Assembly: GCA_007745635.1 (NCBI GenBank)
Contig: CP036272.1
Location: 1,903,900-1,967,899 of the forward strand
Direction of reading: 5' to 3'
Length of the DNA: 64,000 nucleotides
DNA from: Stieleria bergensis
Lineage (GTDB): Bacteria; Planctomycetota; Planctomycetia; Pirellulales; Pirellulaceae
The position numbers and the translations under genes are program-made. This document shows positions 1 to 7,949 of this stretch, in pieces. Position 1 is the first letter of the stretch; the number at the start of each line of letters is the position of its first letter. The notes under the pieces are model-generated. The model had not been told where the DNA came from and did no database searches. It saw nothing but the letters and a program-made list of their open reading frames with translations.

Positions 1-603
1 CTCCATCACTAAGTAATGCAGGCCCGTTTGTTCGCTGGCGTCGAATGCTGTGACCACGTTCGGATGCAGCACACGCGATGCCGCGCGAACTTCGTCATAA
101 AAACGATCAATCGTCGATGGGTCAGAGACTCGGTCGTTACGGATCAGCTTGATCGCAACTTGACGCTGCATGCGTTTGTGTTCGGCCAGGAACACCTGCC
201 CCATTCCGCCGGAGCCGATCCGCCGCAGGACTTTGTATTCACCGATCTCTTCGATACCGCTGAAGATATCGGGTTTCTTCTCGGCGGCCGCTTCGGCAGT
301 CTGAACCTGGTGGGGGACGCCTGTCAGGTTCAAGTCCTGGCTGTCGTTGTCGGCGGCAAAGTCCTGGGTGGGTGGTTCTGGGCTACCGGACGGGGGAATT
401 TCGATGCCCAGTGAGTTGGGGACCGGAATCGGCGCGTCGCTGAGCAGGTCTTCAAACGAGGTTTCGGCAGCGTCTGTTCCTAGGGGCAGCAAATCGTGGC
501 TCGACACCGATTGATGCTCAAGCGGCGCAATCTCCCCACTGTCTCCGGAGCGATTCGCATCGGAGTGAGAGGACAGATCGTGGGGATCGCTTGGTGGGGA
601 CAA
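1..603 (-). CDS. Serine/threonine protein kinase, N-terminal part (runs off window)
   Basis: Cytoplasmic Hanks-type kinase that would phosphorylate Ser/Thr on unknown targets. The minus frame is open from a TTG at 603 (purine-rich AGAGG just upstream, in-frame stop behind it) to the window edge, 201 codons. Residues 1-120 are an acidic, Pro/Ser-rich low-complexity leader. The kinase domain begins near residue 121 with the glycine loop GSGGMGQVF (131-138) and the ATP-binding lysine in VAIK (K152), and is cut at the hinge (LVME). The catalytic loop and anything C-terminal lie outside. It is divergent from hemC. The identity as a kinase is clear; the exact start is less so. Confidence 0.85.
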   Translation of the reverse strand, partial: MSPPSDPHDLSSHSDANRSGDSGEIAPLEHQSVSSHDLLPLGTDAAETSFEDLLSDAPIPVPNSLGIEIPPSGSPEPPTQDFAADNDSQDLNLTGVPHQVQTAEAAAEKKPDIFSGIEEIGEYKVLRRIGSGGMGQVFLAEHKRMQRQVAIKLIRNDRVSDPSTIDRFYDEVRAASRVLHPNVVTAFDASEQTGLHYLVME

Positions 604-1070
604 GGAAAAGCCTCTTCAGCCCCGAAGGACGACGCAATGCAAGAAAAGATTTCCGAAGATCATGGCTTCCAATAAGGTTACGCAAACGTGGGACGCTCTG
701 TACTCTGGCGATTGCCTGAATTCGAAAAACGGCCTGGATTGTCCCCCTCTGATAGCCCGGAAGAGGGCTGAACGGTTGGGGTTGAATGTCCGCACGCGTC
801 AGATTCGCACCAAGCGGGTGATGTGCCGCAGCCAGGATGACCCGCGCAACGGTTAAGGTTTAACCTTCATCGCCGCTCAAATTGCCGCGTTCCGGCATCG
901 CCGCCGAACCGTGGCAGCAAATCTGTGGCACTCAGTTGATCTAGCCCCGTTGGTAAACCATTGTGCGTTTGTCATGCTTGGGGCGTTTAGATTGTGACTT
1001 GCAGATGGTCGAAGGTGCAGGCTTTCGGTTCTGCATCCTGCCAGAGATCCTTCAACCCCGTCAGACTCAC
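604..1070. other. Divergent intergenic region, kinase/hemC
   Basis: About 470 bases between a minus-strand kinase and plus-strand hemC. It should hold both promoters, but I cannot point to convincing -35/-10 pairs. It contains a nested palindrome at 851-867 (GGTTAAGGTTTAACC overlapping AAGGTTTAACCTT). A 64-codon open frame at 662-856 has no recognisable protein character. Confidence 0.4.
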
Positions 1071-2126
1071 GTGTCTTCGTCAGATCAATCGTCAAACTCA
1101 GCTTCTGCCGCTTCCAGTCCAGCGTCCCCCAGCACCGCTTCGCTGGAATCCGATGTGTCAGCATCGTCGCTACGCATTGCCACTCGCGAAAGCCCGTTGG
1201 CGATGTGGCAGGCCGAGCATGTTGCGGCGCTGTTATCGGGCCATGGAACACAAGTCGAAATTGTGCCCATGGTCAGCAGCGGCGATATCGACATGAGCCC
1301 GATCGATGGCCGCCGCAGCGTGGGCGTTTTTACCAAACGTATCCAGCGCGCCCTGTTGCAAGATGAAGGGGATGTGGCTGTGCACTCGATGAAGGACTTG
1401 CCGACCGAGAAGCATGCTGAATTGGTTTTGGCATCCTGTCCCGATCGCGAGATTGTGACGGACTGTTTGGTCAGTCCAGCTGGCCTGAGCTTGGATCAGC
1501 TCAGGCAAGGCGCCGTCATCGGTACTGGCAGTCGCCGCCGCGCTGCACAACTTAAACGTGTGCGTCCCGATTTAGACATTCAGCCCATTCGTGGGAATGT
1601 CCAGACGCGATTGAAGAAAATGTCTGATGGGCAATACGACGCCATCATTTTGGCTGCCGCCGGCATTGAGCGTTTGGAAATGCATGACCTGCCACGGGTC
1701 GAGTTGCCGCTGGACATCATGTTGCCAGCTCCGGGTCAGGGGGCCTTGGCCATCGAAGTTCGTCGAGACGATCAAGCGGCTTTTCAACAAGTCGCATTGA
1801 CGAGTGATCCGGCATCGATGGCTTGTACACTGGCCGAGCGAACGCTGCTCGCGGCGCTGCATGGCGGATGCTTGGCGCCGATCGCAGCGCTGGGCACCAT
1901 TGAGACCGACGAAGCTTCTGGTTGGTCCTTAAATCTGATCGCACGCGTGCTGTCTACCGATGGCACCCAGCAATTAGAGGTCCAGGGGAAATGCGAGATT
2001 GACTTGGATGATCGGGATCCAGCCACTGGCTCAGTTCATCAAGCCGCTCAGTTAGGGTTGCAGCTTAGCCAGCAGTTGATTGAGCAAGGCGCCAAGGAAC
2101 TGATCCACGATGGTCGCAGCGAGTAG
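1071..2126 (+). CDS. hemC: Porphobilinogen deaminase (hydroxymethylbilane synthase)
   Basis: Joins four porphobilinogen units into hydroxymethylbilane in tetrapyrrole (heme) synthesis, in the cytoplasm. Family hallmarks are present: RIATRESPLAMWQ near the start, VHSMKDLP at about residue 104, GTGSRRRAAQL at 151, RGNVQTRLKK at 174, and the dipyrromethane-cofactor cysteine in HGGCLAPI (C267). The frame is open from a GTG at 963, but that extension is unlike any HemC. I take the GTG at 1071, giving 351 aa against a usual ~310, with a Ser/Ala-rich leader of about 32 residues still ahead of the conserved core. No other heme gene is adjacent. Confidence 0.93.
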   Translation: MSSSDQSSNSASAASSPASPSTASLESDVSASSLRIATRESPLAMWQAEHVAALLSGHGTQVEIVPMVSSGDIDMSPIDGRRSVGVFTKRIQRALLQDEGDVAVHSMKDLPTEKHAELVLASCPDREIVTDCLVSPAGLSLDQLRQGAVIGTGSRRRAAQLKRVRPDLDIQPIRGNVQTRLKKMSDGQYDAIILAAAGIERLEMHDLPRVELPLDIMLPAPGQGALAIEVRRDDQAAFQQVALTSDPASMACTLAERTLLAALHGGCLAPIAALGTIETDEASGWSLNLIARVLSTDGTQQLEVQGKCEIDLDDRDPATGSVHQAAQLGLQLSQQLIEQGAKELIHDGRSE

Positions 2127-2492
2127 TTTTCACACCGCTGATTTGATGGGGACTACAATGGCGATGCTGGCCGGTGCTGCAGCCTGCAGTGGCATGTCAC
2201 GTTGAACCGCGTTCATTCGAACGCTGTGCCTGGGGCTGATGCGCTGAGTCTGATGTGCTGGTCGATTGTTGCAAAAACACTGCTCCCAGCGAGTCGGTGC
2301 TTCCAGGGGCGAGAACGCCCCGTTTTGCGTGTTAAGCCACTGCGCGAATGCAGGTCATCGCCACACTGGGACCGCCACACTGGGACCGGCCCCGGTCATG
2401 CTGGGCGAAGACGAGCGGTACCCACCCTGCTCTGCTCACGTTTCCGGCAATCGCGTTCTGCGCTTTCCCCTTTTCCGCCCTGGAGATTTTTA
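2127..2492. other. Intergenic region with 14-bp tandem duplication
   Basis: 366 bases between hemC and the TIM-barrel gene. The only structure I see is a perfect tandem duplication of CGCCACACTGGGAC at 2359-2372 and 2373-2386. The long frame that crosses this stretch in phase with the downstream gene is not protein-like. Confidence 0.5.
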
Positions 2493-3473
2493 ATGACGAT
2501 TCAGCCCTCTCGCTCCAAGTCTCAGGCCTCTTTGTCATCACCGCCTGCGGGGCTTTCCCGGCGCCAGTTGATGGTCGCCTCGGGCGCTGTGGCGGCCAGT
2601 GCAATGGTTCTGGGACCGGCCACGCCAGCGGTTGCCAAGGAGCCGTTTGATCGTCAGGGTCAGCCGCGATTCAAGCTCAGTTTGGCCGCCTACTCGCTGC
2701 GTCAATCGTTTGGGTTCATGAAAGGTAAGCCTCGTCAGGTGCCCGCTGGTGAGCGTCCGATCGATATGTTTTCGTTCATTGATTATTGCGGGCAACAGGG
2801 GTTTGAAGGTGCGGAACTGACGAGCTACTTCTTTCCTCCCGAAGCGGACGCGGATTACTTTCGCAACGTCAAGCGACATGCATTCCTTGCTGGGGTGTCT
2901 GTTTCTGGGACGGCCATTGGAAACAACTTTACACAAGCCGCAGGGCCGGGATTGGAAACGGACATCGTCGCGGCGAAGCAGTGGATTGATCATGCCGTTG
3001 AGATGGGCGCTCCACATATTCGATTCTTTGCAGGTAAAGGCAAAGAGTTGGACCAGCACCCCGAGCGACTTCAAACGGCCGTCCAAGCGCTGCAGCAATG
3101 TGCCGACTACGCTGCTCAGCGAGGCATCTTTATCGGAGTTGAAAATCATGGCAATCTGCGGCCCGAGCAGTTGCTAAAAATCATGCGGCAGGTTGATCAC
3201 CCATGGGTTGGTATCAATCTGGATACCGGGAATTTCATTAGCGACGACCCCTACGCTGATCTCGAGGCCTGTGTGGGATACGCCGTCAACGTGCAATTGA
3301 AAGTCAACATGAAACGGCCCAGTGGAGAAAAGTATCCGGCCGACCTGCCGCGCGTTGCCAAGATCTTGTCGCAGGCCAAGTATCAGGGATACGTCGTGCT
3401 GGAGTACGAAGACGAATCGCCCTGGGAGAACATTCCCAAGTACCGAGAGCGGCTGCAAAAATTGCTTTCTTAG
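2493..3473 (+). CDS. Tat-exported sugar phosphate isomerase/epimerase-like TIM-barrel protein
   Basis: 326 aa, AP-endonuclease-2/xylose-isomerase-like TIM barrel, a family that isomerises or epimerises sugars with a divalent metal. The N-terminus has a twin-arginine signal (SRRQLMVA, then an Ala-rich hydrophobic stretch ending AVAKE near residue 50), so it is probably exported folded. Metal-ligand segments typical of the family are visible: GVENHGN, GINLDTGNF and YVVLEYEDE. The ATG at 2493 has GGAG 9 bases upstream; the upstream open frame (to 2202) lacks protein character. Such exported isomerase-like proteins are common in planctomycetes; the substrate cannot be told. Confidence 0.85.
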   Translation: MTIQPSRSKSQASLSSPPAGLSRRQLMVASGAVAASAMVLGPATPAVAKEPFDRQGQPRFKLSLAAYSLRQSFGFMKGKPRQVPAGERPIDMFSFIDYCGQQGFEGAELTSYFFPPEADADYFRNVKRHAFLAGVSVSGTAIGNNFTQAAGPGLETDIVAAKQWIDHAVEMGAPHIRFFAGKGKELDQHPERLQTAVQALQQCADYAAQRGIFIGVENHGNLRPEQLLKIMRQVDHPWVGINLDTGNFISDDPYADLEACVGYAVNVQLKVNMKRPSGEKYPADLPRVAKILSQAKYQGYVVLEYEDESPWENIPKYRERLQKLLS

Positions 3474-3992
3474 GCCGCCGTTAATCTGCATCAACGTGGA
3501 TTGATTTTCCTGGTCCGCAGAATCGTTACAGCCGGCACAAAAGTGTCGCATTTCCCTCAGGCGACGGGGAAAAAAAAGAAAACTCTGCATGAAGTGCTCA
3601 AGCAATTAACTTCGGAACTACTTTAAAAGCGTTCGGCGGACGCGACTCGGCTCGCGAATTCAACAAGATTTTAAGCGTCCCCCCGTGCGAGGCGTGGTCG
3701 GTTCTTCGGAATCGGCCTCGCCTTTTTTTTTGCCTGCATTTCTTTGCAAAATCTCGAGAAAACCCCGCTCGATCGCCATGCCGGTGGCCACTCGCCACGT
3801 TTCCCCCCCGCTGTTTGTGGCCGGGAAAAGCCTGCGGTGTCAGGCTGAGGCTCGTGTTTTTTCTTGCTCGTGACCAGTTGTGTCCAAACCATTGAGATAC
3901 TTCTCACATCTCAGCTGCTGGATGGCTTCCTGAGGGCTTCCGCTGCCACAGCAGACAACCCATTACGTTTGGCAAATCAAGGAAACAGTGCG
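3474..3992. other. Long intergenic region: 3' UTR or small RNA candidate
   Basis: 519 bases. The main feature is a strong intrinsic terminator at 3687-3731, about 210 bases past the preceding stop codon. That implies either a long 3' UTR or a short independent transcript. I see no convincing small reading frame. Confidence 0.4.
3687..3731 (+). terminator. Intrinsic terminator with UUCG-loop inner hairpin
   Basis: Stem GCGAGGC (3687-3693) pairs with GCCTCGC (3715-3721). Inside it, CGGTTC/GAATCG closes a TTCG tetraloop. A run of nine T follows (3723-3731). Confidence 0.8.
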
Positions 3993-4283
3993 ATGAAACG
4001 AGAACTACGACGTGCAATGATGGATTCAGAAACCTTTGTGATCGAAATGGTTTACACCGATAGCAAAGGTCAACAGAGCCGCCGCACCATCAGCCCGATT
4101 CGCTTCGTCAGCGACGACCGCATGCTGGCCCTGTGCTTGTGCCGTGAGGAGCCGCGCCAGTTTTACCTGTCTCGCTGTTCCGACGTTCGCCTCGTGCCAG
4201 CGGCCGAGGTGATGATGCCGATGCCCATTCAGACAGTGCCCGCGCCTGCGACGCATGTGATTCCCGCCGTTGCCTTGGCGTAA
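3993..4283 (+). CDS. Small stand-alone WYL-like domain protein
   Basis: 96 aa. The core reads like the beta-rich WYL fold: VIEMVYTDSKGQQSRRTISP, then RFVSDDRMLALCLCREEPR and FYLSRCSDVRLV. This matches the WYL pattern of a hydrophobic strand plus Tyr, G-x-x-S-x-R-x-I-x-P, and a late R-x-F-x-L-x-R. WYL domains usually sit behind an HTH in ligand-responsive regulators; here there is no DNA-binding domain, so it may be a ligand sensor or partner protein. AAGGA lies 9 bases before the ATG at 3993, which decides the start; the frame is open to 3864 without protein-like sequence. Assignment is by pattern only. Confidence 0.65.
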   Translation: MKRELRRAMMDSETFVIEMVYTDSKGQQSRRTISPIRFVSDDRMLALCLCREEPRQFYLSRCSDVRLVPAAEVMMPMPIQTVPAPATHVIPAVALA

Positions 4284-4499
4284 TGAAGGCCCTATCGGAT
4301 TGAGTAGGAGCAGGTTTCAACAGGCAGGTCTTCAACAGGCAGTGCAGTTTGTTCCAGGCAGTGGTTGTTGTCATTCGCAGACAAGGACGTTACCGTAGAC
4401 GGTGCCTAGACTTCCCGCAGCGATTCATTGGTCGATGGCTTGTGGTGTCAGTGTCCAGGCAACAGGACGGACTTTGATAACCACTGATCGTTTTTTGTG

Positions 4500-5294
4500 A
4501 TGCCGATTCCCAATCGCAAAACGTTTCCTACCGATCGAGATGACTTAATCGTCGTGCGAACCGACGACGGTAGTCATACGTTGCAGTCTGTGGGGACCAA
4601 TGATTTGTACCACAGCGGATGCGGAGCCAAGGCGGAAACGGAGCACGTTTATCTAGGCAATTCAAACGTGACGGCGCGATTGCAGCGGCAACAACCCACT
4701 CGCGTGCTTGAAATTGGCCTGGGCACTTCAATGGGAATGCTGATGAGCATGGACCTTGCCCAGCGTCACCATGCGGCGTTATCTTACGTCGCCTTAGAAC
4801 TGGATTGGATCAGCGCTCAAACGCTCGCTTTTCTCCAGCCCCAGCAGTGGCTGTCCCAGTTTTCCAACGCTGGATCAGAGTTCGGCGCTGCGCCAAACGA
4901 TCTCTTGCACCAGTACAACGCCTTTCGTGAAAAACTGCCGGCGCAAGTCCCTGAGGGCGATTATCACTGGCAACTTGATCCACTGCGTCAGTTGACCGTT
5001 GTGGTGGGTGATCTTTTGAATTGGAAAGTCGCCAGTGTTTCCCCCTTCGATGCAATCTTTTACGATCCCTTTTCTCCTGGCAGTGCGCCTGAACTGTGGG
5101 ATGAGGCTTGTTTTGCCAAGATGCGATCGGTCGCTTTGCCGCACACCCGGTTGGTCACGTATTGTTGCAGTCGAAAAGTCCGCGACGCGTTGCATGCTGC
5201 AGCCTGGGACGTGCAGCGGGTTCCTGGCCCGGTCGGCGGCAAACGGGAGGTTCTGTACGCAGTGCCCAGAGCTGATTCGCCCCCAATCGATTGA
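4500..5294 (+). CDS. mnmD: MnmD-like tRNA 5-methylaminomethyl-2-thiouridine methyltransferase
   Basis: 264 aa, corresponding to the methyltransferase half of MnmC (DUF752), which methylates nm5(s2)U at the wobble position of tRNAs for Gln, Lys, Glu. Seen: the entry segment SVGTNDLYHSGCGAKAETEHVYL, an SAM-binding motif VLEIGLGTSMGML, the active-site signature FDAIFYDPFSPGSAPELW (MnmC has DGFxPxxNPxMW) and the C-terminal GGKREVLYA. The FAD-dependent oxidase half is absent, as in other stand-alone MnmD proteins. Start is ATG 4500 or the GTG three bases earlier; no Shine-Dalgarno site is evident. Confidence 0.75.
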   Translation: MPIPNRKTFPTDRDDLIVVRTDDGSHTLQSVGTNDLYHSGCGAKAETEHVYLGNSNVTARLQRQQPTRVLEIGLGTSMGMLMSMDLAQRHHAALSYVALELDWISAQTLAFLQPQQWLSQFSNAGSEFGAAPNDLLHQYNAFREKLPAQVPEGDYHWQLDPLRQLTVVVGDLLNWKVASVSPFDAIFYDPFSPGSAPELWDEACFAKMRSVALPHTRLVTYCCSRKVRDALHAAAWDVQRVPGPVGGKREVLYAVPRADSPPID

Positions 5295-5310
5295 GGCACT
5301 GCTTTTCGAT

Positions 5311-5332
5311 AGGGTGCGTGCAAGCACGTACC
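5311..5332. repeat. Dispersed palindrome, copy 1 (core 5317-5328)
   Basis: AGGGTGCGTGCAAGCACGTA with the perfect core CGTGCAAGCACG. One of four copies in the window (others at 5389, 33222, 43837). It lies between the convergent mnmD and SpoIIAA-like genes. Confidence 0.7.
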
Positions 5333-5388
5333 AGTTGACTCTTGGCACCCGTTAGGGCTGCGATAGCGTGTTGTTTTGAGCATCGATG

Positions 5389-5400
5389 CGTGCAAGCACG
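5389..5400. repeat. Dispersed palindrome, copy 2
   Basis: Second CGTGCAAGCACG core, 72 bases after copy 1 and in the same convergent gap. Confidence 0.7.
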
Positions 5401-5418
5401 CGATCTCGTTACACGCGG

Positions 5419-6141
5419 TCATGCCCTCAGCCAGGCTTGGGCCTCTTCGGCGCGATCGGCTTCAAAGTAGCTTGCTTCCGCATTGATGAATCTTGATAAG
5501 ATCCGTTGCAGGACTTTCTCCCAAGTTTGGCTGCCCACGACGGCTACTTTTTCGGGGCTGTGGCGATGTTCGCGAATCAGAGTCAAGTGATCGTACAAGG
5601 CGGTCAGTCCGGACCAGCCATCGAATTGGCGCAGGTCCAGTAACAGCTTCATGTGTTTGGTATGGCTAATCAAATTGGTGAGGTCGCGGTCCACTTTCTC
5701 GTACGCCGGCGGATCCAGCTTTCCTAGCAACTGAACCGTAATCACATCGCCATCGCGATCTAAATGAATCGATCCGAGAGATTCAGCCAGCCACAACCGG
5801 GCTTCGTCTTGTGCGTTGGCTTTGAACAATTTGACGGGGCACGGCGCCATGGCTCCAAAAATACTTGCGCTGACGCGAATCAGTTCACTGTCGGACACAA
5901 TCGCGATCCGTTCGAATCCGCGCCAGTGTCTCAGTCCCGCGCGAGTGTCTTCCCAGGCGGCACCTAGGTCGCACGAATCAAACTCATCATCCAACACGAC
6001 CAAGGCTTTGATGTGATGGTGTGTTTCCATCGCCTCATCCAGAGTGGGAATCATCACTTGTTTATAGTCGTCCGCTGTCACTTTACCGGTGTACCGAAAA
6101 CCGATGGTTCCATCAGGTAGATCGGGGATGGACTGAATCAT
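5419..6141 (-). CDS. Tandem SpoIIAA-like (STAS-fold) protein
   Basis: 240 aa made of two copies of the SpoIIAA-like domain of about 120 residues. Each copy has a beta-strand, then ADDY or PPAYEKV, an acidic/hydrophobic strand (ALVVLDDEFDSCDL; LLLDLRQFDGWSG), then RIAIVSD/KVAVVGS, a helix, and a short C-terminal strand ending in an amphipathic W helix (ARLWLAES; EAQAWLRA). Such domains are implicated in lipid or small-ligand binding and in anti-anti-sigma-like folds; the function here is unknown. AAGGAC 9 bases ahead of the ATG at 6141 favours it over the open-frame limit at 6252. Confidence 0.7.
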   Translation of the reverse strand: MIQSIPDLPDGTIGFRYTGKVTADDYKQVMIPTLDEAMETHHHIKALVVLDDEFDSCDLGAAWEDTRAGLRHWRGFERIAIVSDSELIRVSASIFGAMAPCPVKLFKANAQDEARLWLAESLGSIHLDRDGDVITVQLLGKLDPPAYEKVDRDLTNLISHTKHMKLLLDLRQFDGWSGLTALYDHLTLIREHRHSPEKVAVVGSQTWEKVLQRILSRFINAEASYFEADRAEEAQAWLRA

Positions 6142-6455
6142 GGCAATGTCCTTGTCTGGGTCGAAGGGGTTAGCAGGCATCGCTCTCCAGCAAGCTTCTT
6201 TCTCTGGGAGCGCAAGCGAGCGTTTCTTTTCTGACAGTTCTAGCTTATTCACAGGTTGTTTGACGGACGCTTCTTATCCGGTGTTGGGAAACTGTCTGAT
6301 TGTGGTCATTTCGTGATATTGGCCGACGAGATGCAGAATGCTATGACAGCCTTAATGCACTGCAACTGACGACACGAAAGGACGCCAGACGCCTAGAATG
6401 GATCTCCTGTGACAGCATTCTTTTAGGCGGTAAGAACGTAGGTGAGGAGAGGAAG
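6142..6455. other. Divergent intergenic region upstream of glpK
   Basis: 314 bases between the SpoIIAA-like gene and glpK. I see no convincing promoter or repeat, only a strong purine-rich ribosome site (GAGGAGAGGAAG) directly before glpK. Confidence 0.4.
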
Positions 6456-7949
6456 ATGACATTCGTAATGGCCTTGGATCAGGGGACAACCAGTTCACGA
6501 GCGATCTTGTTTGACCAGGCTGGCAACCCGCATGCGGTTGCTCAGCAGGAATTTACGCAGCATTACCCTCAGCCCGGTTGGGTTGAACATGATGCGAACG
6601 AGATCTGGCAGACTCAGTGTGCGGTGGCTCAACAGGTCTTGCGCGAGAATCAAATCTCTGCCAGTCAGGTCACTGCGATCGGGATCACCAATCAACGGGA
6701 GACCACCGTCATTTGGGATCGCGCGACCGGTCAGCCCATTGCCCCGGCGATCGTTTGGCAAGACAGACGCACCGCCGGTGATTGCCAGCAGATGCGTGTG
6801 GATGGCTTGCAGGACCTGGTGTTGGAAAAGACGGGCTTGGTGATCGATGCCTATTTTTGTGCTTCAAAGATTCGTTGGTTGCTCAATCAAGTTCCGGGGG
6901 CATTCGAACGCGCCAAGAAAGGAAAGCTGGCATTCGGGACCATTGACAGCTGGTTGATTTGGAAGTTAAGCGGCGGCACCTTGCACGTGACCGACATCAC
7001 CAATGCTTCACGAACCATGTTGATGGACTTGGATCATGGTCATTGGGACGATCACTTATTAGGCGTTTTTCAGATTCCCCGAGAGATCCTGCCAACCATC
7101 GTGCCTTCTTCCCAAGTTTATGGGGAAACCACGGCTGAATTGTTTGGTCAATCCATCAAAATTGCCGCTGCGGTCGGCGATCAGCAATCGGCGCTGTTTG
7201 GACAGAACTGCACGAAGCATGGGATGGCCAAGAACACCTACGGCACGGGGTGCTTCATGTTGATGAATACAGGGACAGAGGCGCAGCGATCGACCAATCG
7301 ATTGTTAACCACAGCGGCAGCCACCGTCTCGGGCGAGCATCAGTTCGCGCTTGAAGGCAGCGTGTTTGTGGCCGGGGCGGCGGTACAATGGTTGCGCGAT
7401 GGTTTGCAGATTATCGACTCAGCACCTGAGGTTGAGGAACTGGCTCGATCAGTGCCCGATAGTGGTGGTGTCTATGTCGTTCCAGCCATGGCGGGCTTGG
7501 GGGCTCCGATTTGGGATGCCGAAGCGCGTGGCACGATCGTCGGTATCACGCGCGGGACCACCAAAGCGCATATCGGGCGAGCCACATTGGAAGGCATCGC
7601 ATTCCAAGTCGCAGACGTCTTTGATGCGATGCGTCAGGATGCAGGCATTCCGATTGATCAGCTCCGTGTTGATGGTGGTGCGGCGGCCAATGATCTGCTG
7701 ATGCAGTTCCAGGCTGACATCATGCAAACACCCGTGATTCGACCGGTCGTGACGGAGACCACGGCGCTCGGGGCCGCTTACCTTGCTGGTCTTGCCACTG
7801 GTTTTTGGGAAAATGAAGCACAGTTACATTCGATTTGGCAGGCTGAACGTCGCTTTGAACCTCAGTTGACGGCCCAGCAAGCTGAGGTCCGGCGGGCACG
7901 CTGGAAAGAGGCACTCAAACGAGCGATGGCTTGGGAGAAGGGGAATTAA
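6456..7949 (+). CDS. glpK: Glycerol kinase
   Basis: Phosphorylates glycerol with ATP to sn-glycerol 3-phosphate in the cytoplasm. 497 aa, the usual family length. FGGY-kinase motifs: [16 protein letters not shown] at the N-terminus, [29 protein letters not shown], and the C-terminal [20 protein letters not shown]. The ATG at 6456 follows GAGGAGAGGAAG, the best ribosome site in the window; the upstream frame to 6300 is not GlpK-like. The TAA overlaps the glpD ATG by one base (TAATG), so the two genes form an operon and the next enzyme uses the product. Confidence 0.97.
   Translation: MTFVMALDQGTTSSRAILFDQAGNPHAVAQQEFTQHYPQPGWVEHDANEIWQTQCAVAQQVLRENQISASQVTAIGITNQRETTVIWDRATGQPIAPAIVWQDRRTAGDCQQMRVDGLQDLVLEKTGLVIDAYFCASKIRWLLNQVPGAFERAKKGKLAFGTIDSWLIWKLSGGTLHVTDITNASRTMLMDLDHGHWDDHLLGVFQIPREILPTIVPSSQVYGETTAELFGQSIKIAAAVGDQQSALFGQNCTKHGMAKNTYGTGCFMLMNTGTEAQRSTNRLLTTAAATVSGEHQFALEGSVFVAGAAVQWLRDGLQIIDSAPEVEELARSVPDSGGVYVVPAMAGLGAPIWDAEARGTIVGITRGTTKAHIGRATLEGIAFQVADVFDAMRQDAGIPIDQLRVDGGAAANDLLMQFQADIMQTPVIRPVVTETTALGAAYLAGLATGFWENEAQLHSIWQAERRFEPQLTAQQAEVRRARWKEALKRAMAWEKGN

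Noticed and set aside
662-856. 64-codon plus-strand frame between the kinase and hemC
   Set aside because: Odd composition, no ribosome site, no recognisable motif; it sits in a divergent promoter region.
2202-2492. In-frame upstream extension of the TIM-barrel protein
   Set aside because: Would put the Tat signal in the middle of the protein; GGAG before the ATG at 2493 settles the start.
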